A stretch of DNA of 12,242 nt from JAQSWP01 sp050185515 (GTDB lineage Bacteria > Pseudomonadota > Alphaproteobacteria > Reyranellales > JAQSWP01), in contig JBFWZG010000113.1 of assembly GCA_050185515.1 (NCBI GenBank), positions 1-12,242 on the forward strand. Reading direction: 5' to 3'. The position numbers and the translations under genes are program-made. This document shows, in pieces, positions 1 to 7,392 of this stretch. The notes below the pieces were generated by a model. The model did not search any database. It saw only the letters and a list, made by a program, of their open reading frames with translations, and was not told the DNA's origin. How positions within the stretch are numbered: position 1 is the stretch's first letter; every line of letters begins with the position of its first letter.

Positions 1-390
1 TCCGACAATGCTGTGTTCGGCATGCCCGAGGTCAAGGTCGGGGTGCCATCGGTGGTCGAGGCGGCGCTGCTGCCGCGACTGATCGGCTGGGGCCGCACGG
101 CGGAGATGCTGCTGGTCGCCGACAACATCGACGCAGCGACCGCCTACGAATGGCGTTTCGTCGAGAAGGTCGTGCCGGCCGCCGAGCTCGACGCGGCGGT
201 GGACAAGTGGCTGCATTCCATTCTCGAAGCCGGCCCGAAGGCGGTGCGGCTGCAGAAGATGCTGATGCGGCGCTGGGAGCAGCTGCCGCTCGATCAGGCG
301 GTGCGCTCGGGCATCGATGCGTTCGCGCAGGCGATGGAAAGCGACGAGCCCAAGCGGCTGATGGGGAATTTCGTCAATCGCGCGCGCTGA
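1..390 (+). CDS. Enoyl-CoA hydratase/isomerase family protein, C-terminal part (5' end outside window)
   Basis: The reading frame is open from the first base and ends at TGA 388-390, so only the last 129 or so residues are present and the true start lies upstream. The segment FGMPEVKVGVPS matches the crotonase-fold motif around the catalytic Glu of rat crotonase (FGQPEI...G). It is followed by LLPRLIGWGRTAEMLLVADN and the usual 'A...G.V..VVP' turn, here AYEWRFVEKVVP, then the helical C-terminal region that packs across subunits. Family members hydrate, isomerise or otherwise process acyl-CoA thioesters in the cytoplasm. The exact substrate cannot be inferred because the N-terminal oxyanion-hole region is missing. 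It is 32 bp upstream of an atuA-type gene on the same strand, so the two are probably cotranscribed. AtuE, a hydratase of acyclic terpene degradation, belongs to the same superfamily. That link is suggestive only. Confidence 0.9.
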   Translation, partial: SDNAVFGMPEVKVGVPSVVEAALLPRLIGWGRTAEMLLVADNIDAATAYEWRFVEKVVPAAELDAAVDKWLHSILEAGPKAVRLQKMLMRRWEQLPLDQAVRSGIDAFAQAMESDEPKRLMGNFVNRAR

Positions 391-422
391 AGCAGCGCGG
401 CGCAGGATCGGGAGTAACGGCA

Positions 423-2231
423 ATGGCTGGCAAGAAGATCCGCATCGGCGGCAGTTCGGGGTTCTGGGGCGATACGGAAGTGGCAGCGGTGCAGCTCGTG
501 CGCCACGGCGACATCGACTACCTGATCAACGACTACCTGGCCGAAATCACCATGTCGATCATGGCGGCGATGCGCCTGCGCAAGCCGGAAGCGGGCTACG
601 CCACCGATTTCGTGACCCATGTCATGGCGCCGCTGGCGCGCGAGATCGCCGAGAAGAAGATCAAGGTCGTAAGCAACGCCGGCGGCGTCAACCCGCTGGC
701 CTGCCGTGACGCCGTGGCCAAGGCGGCCGAGGCGGCCGGGGTGAAGCTGAAGATCGCCGTCGTGCTGGGCGACGATCTGGTGGCCCGCGCCGACGAACTG
801 CGCACGGCCGGCATCGTCGAAATGGATAGCGGCGACACCCTGCCGGCGAAACTCGTCAGCATGAACGCCTATCTCGGCGCCGTGCCGATCGCCCGCGCCC
901 TGGCCGAAGGCGCTGACGTGGTGATCACCGGGCGCTGCGTCGATTCGGCGCTGGTGCTCGGTCCGCTGATGCACGAGTTCGGCTGGAAGGCAGACGAGTT
1001 CGACCGTCTCGCCATGGGATCGCTGGCGGGCCATATCCTCGAATGCGGCGCGCAGTGCAACGGCGGCAACTTCACCGACTGGCACCTGGTGCCCGATTAC
1101 GACAACATGGGCTTCCCGATCGCCGAAGTGGACGAGAACGGCGTCTTCACCGTGTCCAAGCCTGCCGGCACCGGCGGGCTGATCACGCCGGCGACGGTCG
1201 GCGAGCAGATGCTCTACGAGATCGGCGATCCGCGCGCCTATCTGCTGCCCGACGTGGCCTGCGATTTCACGCAGGTGAAGATGGAGCAGGTGGCGAAGGA
1301 CGTGGTCAGGGTTTCCGGCGCCACGGGCCGGCCGCCGACCGATACCTACAAGACGTCGGCCACCTATGCCGACGGCTTCAAGCTGACGGCCGCCTTCCTG
1401 ATGGGCGGCATCGAGGCCTCGAAGAAGGGGCATCACATCGCCGACGCCATCGTCAAGCGCGTGCGGCGCATGTTCCGCGAGCGCAACATGGGCGATTTCC
1501 GCGACGTCAGCATCGAGACGCTGGGCGCCGAAGCGACCTACGGTCCGCATGCCCGCCACGCCGGCTCCCGGGAAGTGGTGGTGAAGATCGCCGCCCGCCA
1601 CGACCAGAAGGAAGCGCTGACCATCCTCGGCCGCGAGATCTCGCCCATGGGCACCGGCGGCGTACCGGGCATGACGGGCTTCTTCGGATCGGGCCGCGCC
1701 ACCCCCAACCCGGTGATCCGGCTGTTCTCCTGCCTGGTGCCGAAGAAGATGGTGCCGGTCGAGATCGACATGGATGGCCGACGCGTCGCGGTCAACGTGC
1801 CGACCGCCGGCGGCTTCGATCCGAAGTCCCTGCCGGCCGATCCGGCGATCGCCGGCGCGTCGCCCGGCGCCGATGCCGTGAGTTTGCCGCTGGTGGCGCT
1901 TGCCTACGGGCGTAGCGGCGACAAGGGCGACAGCTGCAACATCGGCATCATCGCGCGCAAGCCCGAGTACCTGCCGCTGATCGCGGCCCAGGTGACCGAG
2001 CAGAGCGTGGCGCAGTATTTCGCCCATCGCATCAAGGGCAAGGTGACGCGCTGGGCGCTGCCGGGCATCGACGGCTTCAATTTCCTGCTGCGCGGCGCGC
2101 TGGGCGGCGGCGGCGTCGCCTCGCTGCAGGCCGACCCGCAAGGCAAGGCCTACGCCCAGATGCTGCTCGACCTGCCGGTCAGGGTGCCGGCGGCGCTGGC
2201 GCGCGAGATCGAGGGGCAGAAGGCGGCCTAA
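423..2231 (+). CDS. AtuA-type (DUF1446) acyclic terpene utilization family protein
   Basis: The 602-residue cytoplasmic protein starts at ATG 423, preceded by GGAG at 411-414 (8-nt spacing); the frame is open further upstream, but that part overlaps the hydratase gene. The N-terminal AtuA/DUF1446 domain covers about residues 5-460. Recognisable blocks are IRIGGSSGFWGD (6-17), VVSNAGGVNPLACRDA (82-97), VITGRCVDSALVLGPL (167-182) and ECGAQCNGGNFTDW (207-220). A second small domain follows a linker at about 465-485, with ALAYGRSGDKGDSCNIGII (492-510), the typical AtuA C-terminal ferredoxin-fold-like region. AtuA is required for growth on citronellol-type terpenes in Pseudomonas, but its reaction is not established and many paralogues sit in unrelated acyl-CoA operons. 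The only neighbour supporting a catabolic role is the hydratase upstream; no geranyl-CoA carboxylase genes are visible. The stop TAA overlaps the stop of the convergent gene at 2228-2231, leaving no room for a terminator. The family call is secure; the pathway is open. Confidence 0.92.
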   Translation: MAGKKIRIGGSSGFWGDTEVAAVQLVRHGDIDYLINDYLAEITMSIMAAMRLRKPEAGYATDFVTHVMAPLAREIAEKKIKVVSNAGGVNPLACRDAVAKAAEAAGVKLKIAVVLGDDLVARADELRTAGIVEMDSGDTLPAKLVSMNAYLGAVPIARALAEGADVVITGRCVDSALVLGPLMHEFGWKADEFDRLAMGSLAGHILECGAQCNGGNFTDWHLVPDYDNMGFPIAEVDENGVFTVSKPAGTGGLITPATVGEQMLYEIGDPRAYLLPDVACDFTQVKMEQVAKDVVRVSGATGRPPTDTYKTSATYADGFKLTAAFLMGGIEASKKGHHIADAIVKRVRRMFRERNMGDFRDVSIETLGAEATYGPHARHAGSREVVVKIAARHDQKEALTILGREISPMGTGGVPGMTGFFGSGRATPNPVIRLFSCLVPKKMVPVEIDMDGRRVAVNVPTAGGFDPKSLPADPAIAGASPGADAVSLPLVALAYGRSGDKGDSCNIGIIARKPEYLPLIAAQVTEQSVAQYFAHRIKGKVTRWALPGIDGFNFLLRGALGGGGVASLQADPQGKAYAQMLLDLPVRVPAALAREIEGQKAA

Positions 2232-3004
2232 CGCACTTTCTTCTTCAGCAGCGTCTTCGGCCGGCGCCTGCCGGCCTGCGGGAACAGCGAGAAGGTGCGT
2301 TTGACGTAGTTGGTCACCCCGTCGATGCTCTTGGAGAACTCCGCCAGTTCCGGGGTCCATTCCGCCTCGACCAGGCGCACCGGGCGCGAGGCGTCGTCGG
2401 CCGGCTCGAAGCGGACGTAGAACATCGGCTCGCCGCGCCGCAGCACCAGCGGTTTCTGCGGCTCCATCCATTCGAAGGCCCACATCATGATGCGCGGCCA
2501 GACGTCGAGTTGGAATCGGCCGCCGATCATCAGCCCCGGCCATGGGTCGCGGCGGTAGTGCAGGAACGGCGGCAGCTGGTTGAGATAGCACGGCTCGTCG
2601 GCGACGAAGCGGTAGGGCGTGCCGATCTGGATGACCGGCCGCTCCGGGTGGCGCCACTGGCTGGGCGAATTCAGATGCACCAGCTTGCCCAGATGGCTCG
2701 ACGCCACCGCACTTTGCGCGCCGTCGAGATTGCGCAGCACGATCTTGCCGTCCTTGTCGCGCGCCAGACCGAGATTGAGATCGACGGGGCAGGGAACGAC
2801 GAAATGCCGCGAGTCGTAGTCCAGCACTGCCGGGCAGTTCTGCACCGCTTTCGACGACGCCGCCTGCGCGCCCTCGCGGCGGAACTGCTGCGGATCGAAC
2901 CAGATCGCGGTGGCGTTGTCGGGCTGCAGAACCCAGCCGACCTCCAGCGTGCGGCCCTTGCGTTCGGCGGTGCCGTTACCGTTCTTCTTCAGGAAATCGA
3001 ACAT
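2228..3004 (-). CDS. Conserved-looking hypothetical protein, 258 residues
   Basis: I do not recognise this family with certainty. The frame is open from a TTG at 3013, but I prefer ATG 3002-3004 (MFDFLKK) because neither start has a well-spaced Shine-Dalgarno and ATG is the better codon. No signal peptide or membrane segment is visible. A Cys-Pro pair block at 57-79 (NCPAVLDYDSRHFVVPCPVD), a Trp/Pro-rich centre (PPFLHYRRDPWPGLMIGG, 145-162) and a GEPMFYVRFEP strand (191-201) give it the look of a compact beta-rich domain. A basic tail follows (RRRPKTLLKKKVR, 246-258). The 'RGEPMFYVRF' region vaguely recalls DUF6065-type proteins and hypothetical proteins of marine phages; that is a memory-based hint, not a match. 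It lies 79 bp downstream of the dehalogenase gene on the same strand and could be cotranscribed with it. Coding is supported by codon use and by the absence of another credible frame. Confidence 0.75.
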   Translation of the reverse strand: MFDFLKKNGNGTAERKGRTLEVGWVLQPDNATAIWFDPQQFRREGAQAASSKAVQNCPAVLDYDSRHFVVPCPVDLNLGLARDKDGKIVLRNLDGAQSAVASSHLGKLVHLNSPSQWRHPERPVIQIGTPYRFVADEPCYLNQLPPFLHYRRDPWPGLMIGGRFQLDVWPRIMMWAFEWMEPQKPLVLRRGEPMFYVRFEPADDASRPVRLVEAEWTPELAEFSKSIDGVTNYVKRTFSLFPQAGRRRPKTLLKKKVR

Positions 3005-3083
3005 CGCCCCCAAGTCCCGGCCGTATGCGGCGTAGCGCCGGGATTATCCTTCTCTATGGCTGCGAAAACCAGCTTCATTGGCT

Positions 3084-3995
3084 CTAGCCGCGGTCGAAGG
3101 CCGCTACGGCCTGCCTGGCGATGTCTTCGCCCCATTCCTGAACGAAGTGGCCCCCCTCGGGCACGATCATCGGCTCCGGACAATTGGCGATCAAGGTCCG
3201 CAGATGCTCCATGACCGGCGGGCCCAGCACGGGGTCTTTGGCGCCGACCGCCATGAAGGTCCGGCCGCGCCATTGCTCCTGCCACCAGATGCGGGCCCGG
3301 CGCGAAATCGCCGCCCCCGGCGCATCCGGCGCGTCCGGCACCAGATTGGGGAAGCGCCGGACCCCCGCCTTGTAGGCAATGTCGGGAAAGGGCGCATCGT
3401 AGGCGGCAGCCTCGGCATCGGAGAGATGCGGGCAGGCGCGCTTGAGAAGCTTTCCCACCGCCATGTCGGGTTGGCTGTTGGAAAAGGCGCGCCAGTCGAG
3501 GAAACCCTTGCCCAACGGCTCGTCGCCGGTTCCCAGCATCGTATTCATGACCAGCAGCCGCTCGAAGCGATCGGGCATTTCCATCGGCAGCGTCAGGCCC
3601 AGCAACCCGCCCCAGTCCTGGCAGACCAGCATGACGTTTCGCAGGTTCAGCCGCTCGATGAACAGGCGCAGTGCATCGCGATGGAAGTCGAATGTGTAGA
3701 CCGCCTCGTCGGTCGGCTTGTCCGAGCGGCCGAAGCCGAACAGGTCGGGCGCAATGACCCGATAACCTGAAGCCGCGAAGACCGGGATCATGCGGCGATA
3801 GAGATAGCTCCAGGTCGGCTGCCCATGCAGGCACAAGGCAATCCGCTCGGCCGATCGCGGGCCTTCATCCACGTAGTGCATGCGAAGCCCGGCCAGCGGT
3901 CCGCTGACGGCCAGGGTCTCCACATACTGGGGGGCGAAGTCATAGCCGGGCAGGCCGGCGAATCGGTCGTCAGGGGTACGCAACGCCTGGGTCAT
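3084..3995 (-). CDS. Haloalkane dehalogenase-like alpha/beta hydrolase (HLD-I type)
   Basis: The 303-residue protein closely resembles DhlA-type haloalkane dehalogenases, which hydrolyse carbon-halogen bonds to an alcohol and halide in the cytoplasm. Visible landmarks are LHGQPTWSYLYRRMIPVF (56-73), APDLFGFGRSDKP (82-94) and the nucleophile elbow CQDWGG with Asp127. The halide-binding Trp128 follows the nucleophile, and a probable second halide Trp is at 168 (LDWRAF). The catalytic acid is Asp254 in GAKDPVLGP, placed after strand 7 as in subfamily I, and the base is His283 in GGHFVQE. So the full Asp-His-Asp set and both Trp residues appear present. Gln59 stands where DhlA has Glu56, which helps position the attacking water in DhlA. 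The start ATG at 3995 has GGAGG with about 6-nt spacing. It diverges from the small gene at 4069 across 73 bp. Natural substrates of such enzymes are mostly unknown, and a non-dehalogenase hydrolase role cannot be excluded. Confidence 0.88.
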   Translation of the reverse strand: MTQALRTPDDRFAGLPGYDFAPQYVETLAVSGPLAGLRMHYVDEGPRSAERIALCLHGQPTWSYLYRRMIPVFAASGYRVIAPDLFGFGRSDKPTDEAVYTFDFHRDALRLFIERLNLRNVMLVCQDWGGLLGLTLPMEMPDRFERLLVMNTMLGTGDEPLGKGFLDWRAFSNSQPDMAVGKLLKRACPHLSDAEAAAYDAPFPDIAYKAGVRRFPNLVPDAPDAPGAAISRRARIWWQEQWRGRTFMAVGAKDPVLGPPVMEHLRTLIANCPEPMIVPEGGHFVQEWGEDIARQAVAAFDRG

Positions 3996-4068
3996 TTCGG
4001 TTCCTCCCGCCGGCAGTTTGCCCTATAGCAGTCGCCGGGGTCATCCCGGGAGAGGCCTGAGTCCGCGA

Positions 4069-4266
4069 ATGACGTCGTCGCCCAAGCCGCCGCGCCCGCC
4101 TGACGAGCGCCAGCAACGCCTGGCGGCGGCGCTGCGCGACAATCTGCGCCGGCGCAAGGCCCAGGCCCGCGCCCGGACCGAACCGCGACCCGACGCCGGC
4201 CGCGATGGGACCGAAGCGGCCAAATCGACGCCACCGGGGGGCAGGGAACCGCCTCGCGGGCCTTGA
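4069..4266 (+). CDS. Small Arg-rich conserved hypothetical protein
   Basis: This 65-residue, strongly basic protein starts at ATG 4069; the purine-rich GGGAGAGG at 4048-4055 lies somewhat far upstream. An in-frame TTG at 4018 would add 17 residues but has no better ribosome site. The N-terminus is Pro-rich and is followed by a predicted helix ERQQRLAAALRDNLRRRKAQ (13-32), then a Pro/Gly/Arg-rich, probably disordered tail. Short proteins with an 'RLAAALR.NLRRRKAQ' helix are common in alphaproteobacteria and often lie near murA; I know no function for them. The Arg/Lys-rich helix could bind nucleic acid or an acidic partner, but nothing in the sequence shows that. It is followed after 95 bp by dcd. 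The probable -35 box of the dcd promoter overlaps its stop codon, so the two genes may be only partly coexpressed. Confidence 0.7.
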   Translation: MTSSPKPPRPPDERQQRLAAALRDNLRRRKAQARARTEPRPDAGRDGTEAAKSTPPGGREPPRGP

Positions 4267-4291
4267 GACGGGCGCGCGGCTTGTCTACAAG
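4263..4291 (+). promoter_or_regulatory. Candidate sigma-70-type promoter for the dcd-murA operon
   Basis: TTGAGA (4263-4268, five of six consensus positions) is followed by a 17-bp spacer and TACAAG (4286-4291, four of six). This would start transcription near 4298 and give a leader of about 64 nt before dcd. The -10 half lies in a short inverted repeat CTTGT-CT-ACAAG at 4280-4291, which could be an operator or coincidence. The -35 box overlaps the TGA of the preceding small gene. Confidence 0.5.
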
Positions 4292-4297
4292 AACCCG

Positions 4298-4315
4298 ACC
4301 GGGAAAGCGCCCGGT
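4298..4315 (+). other. Perfect 6-bp hairpin in the dcd leader
   Basis: ACCGGG (4298-4303) and CCCGGT (4310-4315) form a perfect stem around a 6-nt loop. The stem would begin at the predicted transcript start of dcd. Only three T residues follow, so it is a weak candidate as terminator of the upstream small gene. A stabilising 5' hairpin is an alternative. Confidence 0.4.
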
Positions 4316-4361
4316 TTCGCCCGCAATCCGCCGCCCCGCCGCCGCCGTCTGGGAGAAATCC

Positions 4362-4916
4362 ATGGCCATCATGTCCGACATCTGGATACGCCGCATGGCG
4401 CAGGAAAAGGGCATGATCGAGCCGTTCGTCGACGCGCAGAAGCGCGAAGGGGTGATCTCCTACGGACTGTCGTCCTACGGCTACGACGCGCGCGTCGGCA
4501 ACGAGTTCAAGATATTCACCAATGTCGACAGCGCCGTGGTCGATCCCAAGAATTTCGCCTCCAACAGCTTCGTCGACCGCACCACCGATGTCTGCATCAT
4601 CCCGCCCAACAGCTTCGCCCTGGCGCGCACCGTCGAGTACTTCCGCGTGCCGCGCGACATACTGGTGATCTGCGTCGGCAAGTCGACCTATGCGCGCTGC
4701 GGCATTATCGTCAACGTCACGCCGCTGGAGCCGGAGTGGGAAGGCCACGTGACCCTGGAATTCTCCAACACCACGCCGCTGCCGGCGCGCATCTACGCCA
4801 ACGAGGGCGCCTGCCAGTTCCTCTTCCTGCAGGGCGACCAGCCCTGCGCCGTGTCCTACGCCGACAAGCAGGGCAAGTACCAGGGCCAGCGCGGCGTCAC
4901 GCTGCCCCGCATTTGA
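4362..4916 (+). CDS. dcd: dCTP deaminase
   Basis: The enzyme converts dCTP to dUTP and ammonia, feeding dTMP synthesis. The 184-residue length is normal for the family (E. coli about 193). It starts at ATG 4362 with GGGAG at 4351-4355 (6-nt spacing); a second in-frame ATG lies at 4371. The trimer-fold core is clear: SYGLSSYGYDARVG (33-46), the active-site stretch GKSTYARCGIIVNVTPLEP (106-124) and EGHVTLEFSNTTPLPARIY (127-145). Ser108, Arg112 and Glu133 correspond to E. coli Ser111, Arg115 and the catalytic Glu138. The C-terminal YQGQRGVTLPRI is the flexible arm that closes over the nucleotide. I cannot tell from sequence whether it is monofunctional or also hydrolyses dUTP; no dut gene is in the window. 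It leads the dcd-murA-DUF2948-hisG chain, with 23 bp before murA. Confidence 0.97.
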   Translation: MAIMSDIWIRRMAQEKGMIEPFVDAQKREGVISYGLSSYGYDARVGNEFKIFTNVDSAVVDPKNFASNSFVDRTTDVCIIPPNSFALARTVEYFRVPRDILVICVGKSTYARCGIIVNVTPLEPEWEGHVTLEFSNTTPLPARIYANEGACQFLFLQGDQPCAVSYADKQGKYQGQRGVTLPRI

Positions 4917-4939
4917 GACAGTCCAGAACAGGCCACTCG

Positions 4940-6216
<1,277 letters not shown>

Positions 6217-6220
<4 letters not shown>

Positions 6221-6654
6221 CGCCTCTGAAGCTGCGCGGACAGGATCTCGAGGATTTGCAGGTCGTCTCATCGACGCTGCAGGACGCGCTGGTCGCAGTG
6301 CGCGACATCGGCTTCCTGCCCGATCAGCGCCGTTTCGCCCTGGTGTTCAATCGCTTCTGCTGGGAAGTTCCGGCCGACGCCGACGGCAAGTTCCGCCGCG
6401 TGCATTGCGCGCTGGCCTTCGACGCGGTGCGGCGCGTCTCCATGCGCGACATCGATCGCGGCGTCGACGACCGCATCCTGTCGCTGCTGTCGATCGAGGG
6501 CCATGCCGACGCCGGCACCGGGGCCTTCGGCATCCAGCTGAACTTCGCCGGCAAGCCGGCGATCCGGCTGGAAGTCGACCGTCTCCTGTGCCATCTAGAG
6601 GACGTCGGCGAACCATGGCCCACCGGCTGGCGTCCGGCGCATCGGCTCGACTGA
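6217..6654 (+). CDS. DUF2948 family protein
   Basis: This 145-residue protein starts at ATG 6217, overlapping the murA stop by 4 nt (ATGA), a strong sign of translational coupling. It has the features I associate with DUF2948, a family of unknown function found next to murA in alphaproteobacteria. These are an N-terminal LRGQDLEDLQVVSSTLQDAL (6-25), a strand pair RFALVFNRFCWE (39-50), HCALAFDAVRRV (63-74) and the ending HLEDVGEPWPTGWRPAHRLD (126-145). No signal peptide or membrane helix is visible, so it is probably cytoplasmic. Tight coupling to murA suggests a role related to envelope synthesis or simply shared expression; neither is shown by the sequence. A T-rich tract lies between it and hisG. 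Confidence 0.88.
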
Positions 6655-6683
6655 AGCCGTTCGGCGCCGGATTTGCCTGCCAA

Positions 6684-6710
6684 GGCCTTGATTCGGCCGG
6701 TTTTCTTTTT
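6684..6710 (+). terminator. Weak terminator- or attenuator-like element upstream of hisG
   Basis: A short GGCC-TTGATTC-GGCC stem (6684-6698) is followed after two G by TTTTCTTTTT (6701-6710). Such a T tract is unusual in this G+C-rich window and lies 16 bp before hisG. The stem is only four G-C pairs, so it may slow or partly stop polymerase rather than end the operon. It may also be chance. Confidence 0.3.
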
Positions 6711-6725
6711 GCGGATCAACCTGCG

Positions 6726-7388
6726 ATGAATGACAACGAGAAGCTCGTACTGGCGCTGCCCAAGGGCCGCATCCTGAAGGAGGCGGCGCCCATCCTGGCC
6801 GACGCCGGCATCGTGGCGGAACCGGCTTTCGCCGACCCCGACTCGCGCCAGCTGCGCTTTTCGACCAACCATCCCGAGCTCGACATCATCCGGGTGCGCT
6901 CCTTCGACGTCGCCACCTTCGTCGCCTTCGGCGCGGCGCAGCTCGGCATCGCCGGCAACGACGTGCTGATGGAGTTCGACTTCCCCGAGATCTATTCCCC
7001 GGTCGATCTCGGCATCGGCCATTGCCGGCTGGCAGTGGCCGAGCCGGCGGATCTGGCGGGCGACGACAATCCGGCGCGCTGGAGCCATGTGCGGGTCGCC
7101 ACCAAGTATCCGGAAGTGACGCGCCGGCATTTCGCCGCCCGCGGCGTCCAGGCCGAATGCATCAAGCTGAACGGCGCCATGGAGCTGGCGCCCAATCTCG
7201 GCCTGTGCCATCGCATCGTCGATCTGGTCGATACCGGCCGCACCCTGCGCGAGAACGGCCTGGTCGAGATCGAGCACATCGCCAACGTCACGTCGCGGCT
7301 GATCGTCAACCGCACCGCGCTCAAGACAAGGGCGACGACGGTCAACGCCTGGATCGACCGCTTCCGCGCCGTTTCCCGCGCGGCCTAG
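6726..7388 (+). CDS. hisG: ATP phosphoribosyltransferase, short form
   Basis: HisG condenses ATP with PRPP, the first and feedback-controlled step of histidine synthesis. The 220-residue length marks the short form, which lacks the C-terminal regulatory domain and works as a complex with HisZ. Recognisable are LVLALPKGRILKEAAPIL (7-24), QLGIAGNDVLME (72-83) and the PRPP-binding loop IVDLVDTGRTLRENGL (164-179). ATG 6726 is chosen because the protein then begins MNDNEKLVLALPKGR, as family members do; no strong Shine-Dalgarno precedes it. hisZ is not in the window. It is 71 bp downstream of the DUF2948 gene and on the same strand. The convergent dioxygenase gene ends 4 nt beyond its stop codon, so hisD, which I would expect next in many relatives, is absent here. 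Confidence 0.96.
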   Translation: MNDNEKLVLALPKGRILKEAAPILADAGIVAEPAFADPDSRQLRFSTNHPELDIIRVRSFDVATFVAFGAAQLGIAGNDVLMEFDFPEIYSPVDLGIGHCRLAVAEPADLAGDDNPARWSHVRVATKYPEVTRRHFAARGVQAECIKLNGAMELAPNLGLCHRIVDLVDTGRTLRENGLVEIEHIANVTSRLIVNRTALKTRATTVNAWIDRFRAVSRAA

Positions 7389-7392
7389 GCCG
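7381..7392. repeat. Perfect 12-bp palindrome at the hisG/dioxygenase convergent junction
   Basis: CGGCCTAGGCCG is self-complementary over its full length and contains the hisG stop codon TAG (7386-7388). A third GGCC follows at 7396-7399, so GGCC-GTCA-GGCC can also fold. No T tract follows on either strand, which argues against a classical bidirectional terminator. Confidence 0.5.

Noticed and set aside
294..2657. A 787-codon open frame on the minus strand across the atuA gene
   Set aside because: It is antisense to a clear AtuA protein, its translation is Arg/His/Gly-rich without any family motif, and long antisense frames are expected in G+C-rich coding DNA.
3016..3042. Overlapping G+C-rich hairpins (CCCGGC...GCCGGG and CGGCG-TAG-CGCCG) just upstream of the 258-residue gene
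   Set aside because: No T tract follows on the minus strand and competing short G+C stems arise easily at this base composition; not enough to call a terminator or riboswitch.
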